A DNA stretch of 64,000 nucleotides from Cardinalis cardinalis (lineage: Eukaryota > Chordata > Aves > Passeriformes > Cardinalidae), in the NCBI GenBank assembly GCA_014549065.1, contig JACDOX010000001.1, forward strand, positions 4,455,481 to 4,519,480, read 5' to 3'. Of the stretch, positions 37,723 through 50,399 are shown piece after piece; position 1 is the first letter of the stretch, and every line of letters begins with the position of its first letter. The position numbers and the translations under genes were made by a program. The notes under the pieces are model-generated. The model saw only the letters and a program-made list of their open reading frames with translations. It was not told the DNA's origin and made no database searches.

Positions 37723-40700
37723 CAAATGGATGGAAAAGGGGGAGGGGGGGAGATCACCAGTCAGATCCCCCTCATTGGAAAGATGCTGGCTCTGCCTTAA
37801 CATCTTCAAAGAAAGAATGTAACAATGGCAGAGTGGGAGAACCTGATAAGAGGGATGAGGCTCGCTCAGAAGATAAAATTCTACAAAACTTCAGAGCTGT
37901 AAAGCCAGTGTGGGCACTATTTCTAAAGTACATATGGGAATGGCCTTGGAGCCAAAGATCAGATCATATCATCTGCTTGGAATTGCTTCTCAGAGATCAT
38001 GCAGTTGTGAAAATTGAAGTTCCTTTCAGAAGCAGTTGAAGAAGCAGCAGGTTTTTTGCAAGAATTTACTTTTTGTTTTGCTAAGATATACTTTTCCTAG
38101 TGCAATCACTTCAGAAGAGGTGTTTTGTCTTTTGAGAACAAAAATACGCATACTTTCTATGAACTGAAAGTGGTCCCTAGCAAGCTTTTAATATAATTTC
38201 TTCAGTGTTTCTTTTGCTTTGTCTTTTCTTGACAGAATAGTCCTTAGGATTTTTCTCCTTTTCAAAAAAAATTATTTTTCTTTTGTCTATTCTCTCATGG
38301 AAAGGGAGAAAATTTTATCAGTATAGCTGCTCAGGTATATGCTATTTGATATCTCTAGAAGTAAAGAGATGAATCAATTAATATTATAGGAGTTTGTTTA
38401 CTTTGCATGTAGAAAATCAAAACAACACAATTTCTCAGTAATCTAATCAGTGAAGAGTGGTGTTCTTTCATAGGTGGATGACATAATTGGAAAAATGCAG
38501 AATTGTACAGCTTTGATTCCAAGAGGAGAAAAAGTCATTGATGTCATTTCTGTGATCTGCCACAACCACCTGAAGCAACAGATATCTGGTATTTCGGATG
38601 TGGGCTATGTCTAATAAACACAGTAACACGATCACATTTTTACAGTGAGACAGACATGCTTATTTTTACAAGCGTGGCATGGATAGACACATTATACAAA
38701 TGCCACATAGAAAATATAAGCACCCTGAAAAACAAAGATAAAAAACCTCTCTATAAAGGGGGTTTCCATAGAGAAAAGAATGAGAAGACGGGAGCCTCAA
38801 GATAGTAGATACAGAGTTATGTAGAAGATTGAAACTGGATTTTTAAACAAGACTGCCTGCCTCTGGATTAATAGCTGATGGTATCTTGCCATGCTGAAAA
38901 AGGGGAATTTCCACTGCATTGTACCAATGAGGCGTGGGGGTTTGTTGATCCATTTGTTTGCTTTCGGCCAAATCAGAGGGGTCAGAAGCGAGCGGTGTGT
39001 TTGCAAAGCAGCAGCTTGGCTTTCAGATCAAGGCTGAAATGCGTTGTTGCTGCCACAGAAGCCTCCATGGGGGTTGAATACCTCTGGCCTCCCTGACCAG
39101 ATGTGTGTCTGAATTGGGCACCTCCAGTCCAGGTGTTGTGCTCCTGCCTCACACCCCCACAGCCTGCACAGAGCTCACCCAAAAGGAGCACTGCATGTTG
39201 TTCTCTGGAGGGAGTCTCCACCAGGATGACTTTTTCCAACATGGGCTTGTAAGAATAAAGGAGTTGTAAAAAAGAGGCAGGGGATGTGAACAGCCTGGTT
39301 TATGCATGGGGTGTGTTTTTCTACATTTTTCCTAAATAATAGATACTGTCCAACTTAGATCCTACTGGAATAACTGTGGTGTCCAGTTTAATGGGAAAAA
39401 TCTGAATCACCTCACTGTGGTGCTTCCATGTTGAGGAATTAGCATACGTCTGAGTCCACAGCTTGTAGCAACAGAATAGGAAAATTGTTTTTAAACATCC
39501 ATTCCTTACAGTCAGTGATGTTGTTTATGTCCGAAAAATTACTGGAAAAAATATTCAGTGAGAATGCAAATGTCTTCTCCTAATATTCACGAAATAATCT
39601 TATCCTGAAAAATCTAATAAAGTTTTGTTTTGTTTTGTTTTTTAATGAAAGGTCTGTACTTGAAACTTTCCAGCTTTTATAAGTGAGGAAATTCCAAGCA
39701 TTTTGTAGTGACAGATACTGTTAGTGGGTAGTTGTCCACTGACGTCAAAACCAGAGGATGGTGAACAGCTTTGTTCAAGTCAACGAAAAATGTACGGTCT
39801 TGGATAAACTCTGTGTTAGCAACGGAGCTATCATTGATATACGAGCAGCTTCACATGAGTTCCCATGTGTATTCAATCCAATGCTAAATTCCAGATCTTG
39901 TTTAATGAGCAACTGGTGGAGCCAAGACCTGGCACTGCCGTCTGCTTTATCCAGTCATGAAGGAAAAACAAGCTAAATAAGTTCAGATGAACAAGTTCAG
40001 AATTACTGCAGGGTTATTAAAAAGTTGTGATTTGTATTCCTCTGCTAATGTTTATGACTAACAGATTTGGGACGTGTAAAACAATACTTAATTTGTAAAA
40101 AGACTATGTGCCAAAATTCCTTCAGTAGTTTAACCACTGAAGAGCAAGTTTTGACTTTGTGAATGGGTTTCTTTGAATGTTCAAGATTATCAGTAATCAG
40201 CTAATATTTTTTTTTAAAAATTATATTTTGCAAATTTATGGTTTCTGCTTGTTGGATTGCTGTTCAGCACTTTCACTTCATGAAATAAAATGTATTTCCA
40301 TAGCTCACCGTGGAGAGACAGTTTTCAAGACAAGTGCCATTGTCTTTATTTATCAGGTGTGATTTGCTACTGTAATGGTAGATGTGTATGTGGAGTATGA
40401 TTTTTCCATGCAGTTGTGTGTGCAGTTAGGTTGGGGCTTGAATAAGCTGGATATTTTCCGGATATACGCTGGATTTTCATGCTAAGGATGCTTTTGTCCT
40501 TGAGCACTTTTGTGTGGGCAAAGAGATGGATAAAGCGTGAGTTTGCTAAATTATCCTGTGTGGTCATTCCCTACAATATCAAGGTATGCTTTGTCAGATT
40601 CCTCCTCCTGAATGTCATATTTAAGTGTAGGTAAGCAACAGTTAATTACTGTAGTCTTAGCAGAAACAGTAATTAAAGCCCCAAGTATTTCAAAAGGGGA

Positions 40701-41639
40701 ATGTGGCTTTCAGATATTTGAAAGATTTGGAATGTTGCTACCCAAAATACAGTATTTAAAACATCTCAGCTATCCTGGGGGGTGGGAGCATGGGAGGGCA
40801 AGGGGGAGAACAAATTTTACTGTTACTTCTACCAGGCAGATAGATTACTTCTCTTTCAGTAAAAGCTAGTGGAAAAAATACCTGTAGTTTTATGTATTTT
40901 TGGCAGAAGAATGTACTTTGGTATATGAAACAGTTCAGCTGTGAAACATCCAGTGTAGTCTTTTGTGTGTTTGATGAAGCTTCTCTTCCTACCAGTCTTC
41001 CAAGTCAACATTCACTTTGCAGATTGCAATGTGTTACTTCTCCCTGACTGGTAGGCTTCTTCGACAGTGTCCTGATATGTCCTGAAAAAGTACTCCTCTA
41101 GTTACTGCCCCAGTACAGCCTTCTGGAACACCAAGTTTCTCCAATCAGAAGTTTCAGAACAATATTTAGAGCATTAGAAGTCCTGTACAACCACTAATTT
41201 TACCTTTGGGGATTTGTGTGTGGAAAGCCAAATCACTGATGTGGCGCCAAAAAAAAAAATCATTACTTGGCAGTATGTGGGAAGGGGGGTGGTTGTGTGT
41301 ATGGGGGTTTTCGTTTGTTTTCGTGGCTTTATTCTTTCTTTAACCTCTTTGGACTTCTGAAACATTACCTGTTTTCTCTCTCCTTGGTAAAAGAGTTAAG
41401 AAAGAGTTAAAAATAAAGAAGCCTAGTGAACATTTCTGTGGATGTTTTTTGTTTTGATGGTTATCTTCCCTTTTTCTAAGTCTTGTATTTATTTTTTTTC
41501 CTGTAAGCAGCACATGTTTGCTGTTGAGCAGGTCACGATAATGGACTTCTGCATGGTCTTCCTGGCAGTGATTGTCCATAGTCAGTCCAAGGTCCTTGGC
41601 TGTCATAAAAAACAGGACTGCGTGTCCACCTTGCCTCTG

Positions 41640-41690
41640 CTGTTAGTGCAGACCCAAGCACGTCTGTTAGTGCAAACCCAAGTCTGTCAG
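41640..41690 (+). repeat. Two-copy tandem duplication, about 25-bp unit
   Basis: The unit TGTTAGTGCAGACCCAAGCACG... recurs at once as TGTTAGTGCAAACCCAAGTCTG..., with a few substitutions between copies. This is a local replication-type duplication in the intron. Confidence 0.7.
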
Positions 41691-43439
41691 CATCTCCAGC
41701 TAATCCCTTGTTATGTGAACTGAGGCTATGAAGAAATATCCTGAGGTACTCTGAGGTATTGTTGGGACAGACATTGAGGATCATAACTACTCCCAAAAAA
41801 AACCTGGCAGAATATTTACAGTGCTGCATGCACACACTGAAAGCGCCGAACTTGAGAACACTTAAGATTCAGTATAAAACCATAAATTACATTGATTTTA
41901 TTTGTGTTTTCATCTGTCTTCCCAGCATGGCACAGCATGTCTATCTGTTGTGTTTCCCAAAGTTCCTCCAAGTTTCTCCTGCAAGCTGAGGTTCATTTTT
42001 GAGAAACATGGGCAATGCAACTATGTGAGATTTGTACATGGCATTTGTGCCTTACTGCTTGTCTTCTGGTTCACTGAGCTTGTCATAAATATTAATTTTA
42101 TAGGGCTGGTAGTTTTTTATGCATTGTGAATGTACAGATTGAGGAAGAGATAAATTTTATTGATATGGGCTGTCACTGGATTTTTCAGGGTTTATATGCT
42201 TAAAGGAGCTCAGATTTACAGTATATATGTATAATAATAATTCTTCAAATTATTTTTGAAGACATTTGAATGAAAATACATTTTATACAATATAGGATTG
42301 TTCTTTATTTTATTCCCAAATATTTCTTACCTTCCATCTCTCACACAAAACCAAATAAGTTGGCCAGTATTTTCTTTGTCTTTTTGCAGCTTCCTGTGGT
42401 TTACAGCTTGAGAAGTTCTGCATGAGGTGATTGTCTAATTTTGCTGGGAGATATTTGACCCTAGGAGTTTGCTTTTGAATATTGCTGTATAGCAGGGACC
42501 TGTTTTCTAGCTATACTCAAAAGCAAACCCATTCTAAAAACAAACTTCAACATGATCAGCTTCTAGAATAGTCCTAGAATAGTACCTGAGTCTTGAGAAT
42601 TGCCTTTGTTGTAGGTCACTGCAGATACAACTGCAATTACTTGATTTTTGAGGAGTGATGCTTACCTAGGAAGGAATGGAATCCCATTAGGTTTACTGGT
42701 TACCTTGAAACTACCCTAAACACAGCTAGAGGAGAAAACAAGGGGGAGAAGTTATTTCCACAACCCAAATAAAAATTACACCTTCTTTGGAGGGGAAAGG
42801 AGCAACTTTTATGTCTATTTATATTTAGATTAGACTGCATAGGAAAGTATTATTTTCCTGTGTGTTCCAGTTAATTGGTTGGGATTCTTTACCTTTGATC
42901 ATGAATCTTGTTCTTTGGCAAACCTTACATATTAAAGACTGCCTTTCTACAAGACCTCTGAGAATTGGAAATACGTATAATCTTGCATTCAAAGCCCTTC
43001 TCTACTTATTAAACTCTGAACACACATTTACTGAATTAATATAGGTATTGCTTGGGTTGCCATGTTTGGTTTTTTTTGAAGCTTTTCTTGGAAAGTACTT
43101 TCTTATCTCACATTAACAGCTCCATCGGTGTATTTTGGCTGTGTCTAAGTAAAGCCATTTTCCATTCAGAATGTGCACTAAATGTATTGGTTAATATATT
43201 TGATTTGTTATTAGTTGTGTTTTAACTGCTGTATTAATGCTACTGTTTTATTAACTGTACATGAACTGTGGATGATTTGGAGGAAGATACTTCCTGCAAA
43301 CTAGCAAGACAAAATACAGCCTTTTAACATTTAACCTCATCGGATGTTCAAGCTTATATAAAATGCATATATTGACATTTTAAGTATGTAGAAGCCAGGG
43401 TAGTTAGTACATGTGTTTTGTTGCCCCTTTCACTGACAC

Positions 43440-44380
43440 TGGGCAGGACGGCAGTCCAGTGAAGGACGGCTGGAGTCTGGAATGAGATGCCCTCAGGTCC
43501 GGTCATGGAGACAGCGACATTTGCCTCCCTTTAACTTCTGCTTTGACTTTCCCCAGCCTCCTCAGCAGTTTTGGAAGTGATACGAGCAGTCCGGCTGGCG
43601 CTGCATTCACTGGGATGTACCGTGCGTGTGGCGCACAGCGCGTTCCCTCTGTCGCGTTTCGCACCCGTGCGTGCGCTCGGCTGGACCGCGCGGGTTCTGG
43701 GGGCTGTGCTGCGCTCCGCAGCGATTCAATCGCAGCCTTCCAAAATAAACTGTTCTGAGTTATCGGGGTGGTTACAGAGGGCAGCGGTGGGAAAGCACCT
43801 TCCTGAACAGCATCTCCACGCCGCTTCCCGGGGCGGTGGGATGCTGCCCGAGCCCCCCGGGCGCCGGTCCGTGCCCTTCCCGGCGGCTGCGGAAGGTGGC
43901 AATGTTGTCAGCAGGAGCCCAGGAAAAGCTGATCTCACCGAGGCAGCGGCAGCGCGTATTTGTCCACAGCTTTCTCTGGCGTCAAAGCTCCACATCCGTG
44001 AAATAGGAGCCAGCGGCAGGGATATTTGCTCGGGTTTGTGCGCCATCGCTTCTGCCCAACTTGTAGTAACTCGGTGCGCTCTCCGTGCTGGGTGTGGGGA
44101 TGCGCCGGCGGCGGGCACCGCGCTGCTCGCACAGCTCTGCTGCCCGCAAGGCTTCTCCGCGCTGGCTGCCTCTGAACTTGCAGACCGACACCCATCCTCC
44201 ACCCGGGAGAGCGAAACTGAGCTCTTTAAGTGAAGTTTCATTTCTGCAAAACACTTGTAAATGTTTCTGAAACGCGGTGTCGTTTTCTGCCCACTCCCCC
44301 GGGATGTTTACAAACTTTGCTTTGAATTGAGCTTACCAGGGGAGAATCAGAGAACTTCCCTGCACGTCGCAGTCACGCTA
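43440..44380. promoter_or_regulatory. Intronic CpG island, possible promoter
   Basis: The core (43561-44220) holds about 62 CpG dinucleotides in 660 bases by my hand count, in a region where CpG is otherwise rare. A GC box GGGCGG lies at 43831-43836. No TATA box is evident. On the minus strand there are two good splice donors inside or at the edge of the island (GTGAGA read from 43938, GTAAGC read from 44336). I saw no comparably good + strand donor. It lies more than 11 kb downstream of the third SPIDR exon, so it is not the main SPIDR promoter. It could drive an alternative SPIDR transcript or an antisense noncoding RNA, or be a CpG-rich enhancer. Long overlapping ORFs on both strands here are a side effect of high GC. 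Confidence 0.7.
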
Positions 44381-44458
44381 AGAGCTACCTCCTGACAATG
44401 ACAGGCTTTTAACCTGCTGAAAGCCTAACAGACCTGTTCCAGGCTTTGGTGGGCCTCG

Positions 44459-44840
44459 CCTCTTCTCTTCTCTTCTCTTCTCTTCTCTTCTCTTCTCTTC
44501 TCTTCTCTTCTCTTCTCTTCTCTTCTCTTCTCTTCTCTTCTCTTCTCTTCTCTTNNNNNNNNNNNNNNNNNNNNNNNNNNNNNNNNNNNNNNNNNNNNNN
44601 NNNNNNNNNNNNNNNNNNNNNNNNNNNNNNNNNNNNNNNNNNNNNNNNNNNNNNNNNNNNNNNNNNNNNNNNNNNNNNNNNNNNNNNNNNNNNNNNNNNN
44701 NNNNNNNNNNNNNNNNNNNNNNNNNNNNNNNNNNNNNNNNNNNNNNNNNNNNNNNNNNNNNNNNNNNNNNNNNNNNNNNNNNNNNNNNNNNNNNNNNNNC
44801 TTCCCTTCCCTTCCCTTCCCTTCCCTTCCCTTCCCTTCCC
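44459..44840. repeat. (TCTTC)n / (CTTCC)n pentamer satellite, interrupted by gap
   Basis: A perfect TCTTC pentamer runs from about 44461 to 44554. The assembly is unknown from 44555 to 44799, and the far side (44800-44840) is a perfect CTTCC pentamer. The two sides therefore differ by one base per unit, and the true array length is unknown. The purine/pyrimidine asymmetry makes it a candidate for triplex (H-DNA) formation. The ORFs that read through it are artefacts. Confidence 0.95.
44555..44799. other. Assembly gap, 245 N
   Basis: There are 245 consecutive undetermined bases inside a pentameric repeat. The size is probably an estimate made by the assembler. Confidence 0.99.
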
Positions 44841-45383
44841 TCTTTTCTCATAACTAACTCAGTGAATCTTTTTAACTTCTTCCTGTTATTCCCTCAAAGA
44901 CTTTTGTGTCTTGTGATTTTTAACATTTTTCCTGTCTAATGCTGATTCTTGACACTTGAGGGAAAGTATGGGAAACTTACTGGTTACGTTATCCCATTCC
45001 TTTCCTCTTGACTGTCTTGATGCTGCACTGGTAAATGGAGCATTGATTTTAAATTATCATGGAACCTTTCAACATATTTAATTACTGGATTCACCTCTCA
45101 TTCTGTGTTCCTTACCTTCCTTTCTGACAAAATGTGATAGATTTAAACCATTTAGGAGGTCAAATGGGGGGAAAATTTAAATATTCTTGATGTACTTTAC
45201 AGTAAGCAGAGAGCACATAGCATGCTATTACCTTGTATTCCCCCACCTTCCTCCTTAACTTTATTTGCAACACAGATGACAATTTTTGTTGGACTTATAG
45301 TCTAGTTACTTGTTTTTCATGAGACAGGAAAGCAGAGCTAAGGTAACTAACATTGTACAACTTCGAGGTGGTGAAGTGTTTTT

Positions 45384-45388
<5 letters not shown>

Positions 45389-45420
<32 letters not shown>
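45389..45420 (+). repeat. (GT)16 microsatellite
   Basis: A T run (from about 45379) passes directly into 16 uninterrupted GT units. This is a likely polymorphic dinucleotide marker. Confidence 0.95.
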
Positions 45421-45422
<2 letters not shown>

Positions 45423-48400
45423 CTCCTTCCTGACTCATGTATTGGACATGCTACTCCCTGCATTAAATGGACACTGAAGGTTTCTAGAATTGCTTTGGTC
45501 TCTGTTAAGCAAAGATTGTTTGCTGGGTACCAAAATCTGTTGCTGTATGGATACTTTGCCTAACAATGCTCTTCACTGTATTGTACAAATGGCCCAGCAG
45601 TTGTCCAGGAGAACCATGGGTAATGACTCCTTAGTTGTGAAAAAAAAAGTAAAGGAAGACTTACAGAAACTAGTTGGGATTTTGAGCAGTTAGTCTGGCA
45701 GAAACTGCTATATTCTGTCTCTCCAAATCAAAAGACAAGCCAGCAAAAGCTTTTGGTTATGCTGTACTATGTGGGAGAATTTTCCGTTTCAAAATTGAAA
45801 CTGGAAAAAATAATCTCCAACTCCAAACAGGAGAATTTAAGATGTGGTGGGTTGTTACCACTGTAATTTTTGTAATTATTTCTTTTTGTAGTAATCGTCT
45901 TATTACTTTAAGAAGAAAGTGAAATATTTCACCTTGGGACTTTCTTTAAACACTGCTGAGTAATGCAGTCTCACACTGTTGCAATAATAATTTGGCTGAG
46001 GAATAGGCTTCGTGATCGTAAAGTTTTCATGTTAAAGGAAATAGATGCTACACATAATATAAAGCATGGAAATAAACACATTTTGAATTTTATTTTCTCT
46101 TTTCAAACCAAAGGAAAAGAAAATACTTCCCTGTGATTTTCAGAGTGTTGTTAACAAGCCCTCACAGCTATTAGGAGCCTAAAATTGTAAACAGCTTAGT
46201 AACAAAATTTTGTTAATAAACCTAACATCAAAATTACTCTACAAAGTTATGTACATATGGTTCCATTTTACACAACAAAATAAGTTTTCTGAAGTCCATT
46301 TGCCTAAAACAAAGGTTTTAATGGGACAGTGTAGTGATTTGACCTCATCTCTGCTTATCCTTTTTTTGAATGTAAATATGAATGCCAAGACAATTAACTG
46401 GGTAATTTACCCAGGCAGACAGAGCTGAAGTTCTGTAGGTAGTTCTGTTTTAAGGGCAGGTTGGGTGCTGTCTCCTGCTCAAGTGCATATCGACCTTCAA
46501 AGCGTCTCAGTGCTAGGGATAGCTCACCCTCAGGAAGTTTAGTTTAGATAAGCATCTGAATTTTTTTGGGTACCGAAATCTGGAATGCAGCAGCAAAATC
46601 TGATGAGCACGGGCTCCCATATCTGAGTCAGCAGCAGGGTTGGATCCACTCCTGGTGTTCAGCACTTCCACTGCCAGGCCCAGCCAGAAGCAGAAAACAA
46701 GAGGTGCGTGAGAAGAAAAACCAGGGAGAAGAGCAGGGAGTGCACCTCAAAAAAGTATCAGCAGGCTTCAAAACAGAGTTTGTGTAGGTTGTGTGTGAAG
46801 GTGAGGAGCTGTGAAGAAACTCACACCTTCTCCCAGTGCGGCCTTCCAAAACCTTAGGGCAAGTTTGGTTCTCATGGGGCTCTTGGCTGAGCCCTCTGTA
46901 GGCAGGGCTGTGCATCATTAGCACCTGGAGTCTGGGCTATTTCACATGCCAGATGTACAAGTGAACCTGTAAAATTAAGGGGTTTTTCCCCCTGCTTCTG
47001 ATGCTTTGCAGTTAGCAGTATTTGAGGTGTCACAGAGCACTCTGATATAAATTGAAATTTTAGACTTGGAGAAAAAACTATCCCTCAGATGGATAGTTCT
47101 TGCTTGCGATATAGCAAGAAAGATGTAAAAGTAACCAGGAAAAGAGAGTTGATGTATTTTTCTTAGTGATCTCTGAGTATCACTCAATTTTCTGATCTTT
47201 TTTTCCTCTGCACCCATTGTTTTTTAAGCCCTGTTACTGATGAATTAAACCCTTTTCTGTAACTTAGAGAGTGGCTTCTGTCTCTAGAACTCAAGTGAAC
47301 TGTTGTGGTTATGCCACAGCAAATATCTGTCACTTTATGAAGGTTTTTTGCTGAAAAAAAATCTTTAAAGTATTTGTAGTCTTCTGAGCCTGAATTTCTA
47401 ATCTAGCGTCCATTTCATCTGCAGATCAGAGCACTTGCTAGATTTTGACAGGAGAATGTTGGCCATGACTGAATGGCAATGCACGCCTGGAACATGGCTT
47501 GTGAATCACAGGTTCCTGAAGCAGCCTCCTGAAAACACACCTGAAGCTTAATTCTGTGTGCCATGCACAGAAGGAAATTCTTGCTGTGACTTCATTCATG
47601 CTTTTGGCACCCCAATGTTATTTCTGGTGATAAAAGAATAATGGAATGAATAAGCAGCTGAAACACAAGAGAAGAGAGTGAATTTAATCTTTAGGGAAGG
47701 TGAGAACACACCCCAGTTCTCATCACTTCTGTATGCCATGCCTGTTCTAATCTCCATCCAAACTTCAATGCCAGGGATTAAACTGTCAATCATTTTTAAA
47801 AGTTCATCTTCCAGAAACTCTATAGTCTACTTTTCAGAAGTGACCTGGTATTGATTTGCATTTATTTACATTTTGGTAAGATGAAATTTAAAAAAAAAAC
47901 GGAAGAAAAAAGGGGAAATTTTAAAATCCCTAATATTTACCTGAAAAAACCTCTGTGTACATCTAACTTTACATGTAGTAAAAAAATACAAATAAAATAA
48001 AATAGAAATAAAAAATAGAAAGTGGAGATAAATGTCAAGCACTATAAAGTGTATAATATTCTTCACTGCTTACAGGCCACCTTAGCTTGGCCTAATTTCA
48101 AAAGCTACTAAGGACATATTTCACTTTCTTTGCTATTAAGCTCAAGAAATTGACCAGTTCTACTGAGCCACTACTTTTTTTTTAGGTAATATAGTATTTT
48201 TGTTACATTTCTTCTTACTTCTGTTTCTTAGTGATAGAAATATCTTGTACTTTTTTCTCACTTTGTTGCAAAATATTAAAAAAAGGTATTATTTTTAATA
48301 GTCATGTATACTGATAGCTGGCTGTTAACATCAGTGAACTTCAGTTAAAATTTTTAGGTGTATATATTATAGATCAGCTGTTTTTTTCAGCTGGCTGATG

Positions 48401-49624
48401 AATTTTCAGGGCCCTATTAAGTTTTATGAAATTAAATTAATGAGTCTCATTGCCAACTTCCTGAGTGATACCAATTTGTCGGTCACTGGAATACTCATGA
48501 CCTCTGGAGAAGAGCACAAAAAAGGTGGTTTTGGGTTTTCTAGCTGGTCAGATGTGGCCAGCTGGTATAGCAAAGGCAAGAACACTTGGAGGGTGTTCTT
48601 ACCAGGAAAGCAGTGTGTTTGCTTAGTCTGTGGTTCTTCAGAGAGCAGGTTTCCATAAAAAAGTAGTAGGTGGCCTGAGGTTGGTCAGAGGGCAGGCACT
48701 TGTTTGACCTTTTGGTAACAAGTCCTTACACTAGAAGAAAACCCAAACATGTTTTTATTTCTTAAATTGCCACAAATGGAGCAAGAAGCTGAGGAACTGA
48801 GACTGAGACATGGCCTGCAAGTTTTGGACTCATCTGGATCTTCATGTGTAGAACTGCAGCTACACAGACAGTATAACCCTAACAGCTGATTAATTATGAT
48901 TAATATTGAAAGTAATGCCACTGTTTTGCTTAGTGTTTCCAAATCTTTATTTTTTCATTGTGGTCAGTCAACATTGAGAAGTTTGTATTTATAATGTAAA
49001 TATTTGAGGGAAAGTGATATATGTGAACATTTTACTACCACCAGTAACATGCCTTAGCTATTCAGGATGAGTTTTGGCTTCCTTTGTATTCCCTGGAAAA
49101 TTATGATTAAACTAACATCTACACATTAGGGTTTTGTTGGGTTTGGAGTGGTGAAATGATGTATTTTATACTTCTTGTTAGCAATTAGAGATGAGAAGTG
49201 GGAAGGTGTTTATTGAAGAGCTCTTTCTTTGCATCCTCTAGAAATGAAGGTGTTTCCATTATGTCCCCCCCACCCCATATTTCCTAGCCTACCATCCTGC
49301 TCCTTTGGCATGGTGGAGTTAGGATACTCTCAGTTTTATCATGGATCTGGTAGCAATTACAGGGATTTTTTTTAACACTGTCTTTGATGCAGTGATTGAC
49401 TAAAACATGTGGAGATTCTTTTTTTTTCAGGCAAAACATTTTATAGAATTTTTAAAATTTATATCCCAGAAATATCAGACTAAGTGGACTTAACACTATT
49501 GAAAGGAGTAATACTCAACTGAAGGGCTGCAACTCAACCTAGAATCTCTTTTGTGTAGTTTTAGCTACCAGCTAGTTCAAGAGTAGAATAAAATAATGCC
49601 ATTTAATAATGCATTCCCATAACT

Positions 49625-50065
49625 GAGCACGTCCAGAGGAAGGCAACAAGGCTGGTGAGGGGCTTGGAACACAAGCCCTGTGAGGAATGTTTGAAGGAAC
49701 TCAGGCTGTTTAGCCTGCAGAAGAGGAGGCTTAGAGGTGACTTTACTGCTCTCTACAACTTCCTGAAGAGAGGCTGTAGACAGGTGGGGGTCGGTCTCTT
49801 CCACCAGGCAGGACTGACAGAACCAGAGGACACAGGCTCAAGCTATGTCAGGGAAGGTATANGTTGGATATTAGGAAAAATTTTTTCACTGAAAGAATNA
49901 TAAAGTACTGGAATGCTCTGCCCAGGGAGNTGGTAGAATCACCATCTCTGGATGTGTTTAAAAAAAGATTGGACATGGCACTTGGTGCTATAGTCTAGTT
50001 GAGGTGTTAGGGCATAGGCTGGACTCGATGATATTAGAGGTCTCTTCCAACCTCATTATTCTGTG
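49625..50065 (+). mobile_element. CR1 LINE 3' portion with intact 3' terminus
   Basis: About 440 bases closely follow the CR1 3' end: GAGCACGTCCAGAGGAAGGC, CTCTACAACTTCCTGAAGAG, TTGGATATTAGGAAAAATTT, CTCTGCCCAGGGAG, ATCACCATCTCTGGATGTGT, GGACTCGATGATATTAGAGG, then TCTTCCAACCTCATTATTCTGTG as the terminus. It is 5' truncated, as most CR1 copies are, and is better preserved than the other copies here. It contains the C-terminal end of ORF2 (an 82-codon open stretch from 49655 is part of this) and the 3' UTR. Three ambiguous bases fall inside it. Confidence 0.93.
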
Positions 50066-50399
50066 CACTGAAATTAGAGAGGCGAAGGATTCCACTCTGT
50101 GATGTGTTAGAGGCTGGATACTGAATGAAAAAAAAGGAAACGGAGATGATCCGGGTTGGACACAGGCTGCCTGCCTTGGTATCATGTCATGTCTCCCGTG
50201 AACGTCTTAGGAGTGAAAAAACAACCCACCCTGCAGCAGCGTGTCCCTGTTTTCCTTGGCACCCTTCTGCCGCCTGCCTTCCAGTGAAGAAATCAGAAGG
50301 GAAAGGATCGCCAAAGTCAGCGCCTAAGCTGATTTAAACCTACAGGNGGCCTGAAGTTTATCTGTAGCACAGACTCCTGTTTTAGGGGAAGGGGTATGG

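Noticed and set aside
43571..44233. 220-codon + strand ORF overlapping a 171-codon minus-strand ORF in the CpG island
   Set aside because: High GC removes stop codons on all frames. There is no domain, and the composition (Ala, Arg, Ser, Pro) is what CpG-rich DNA gives by chance.
44378..44853. 135- and 157-codon ORFs across the pentamer repeat
   Set aside because: They are made of repeat units and unknown bases in the gap, so they are not genes.
45490..45693. Peptide containing LQKLVGI, considered as the next SPIDR exon (expected W-QKLL)
   Set aside because: The sequence before it has no suitable acceptor and the rest of the frame does not match SPIDR.
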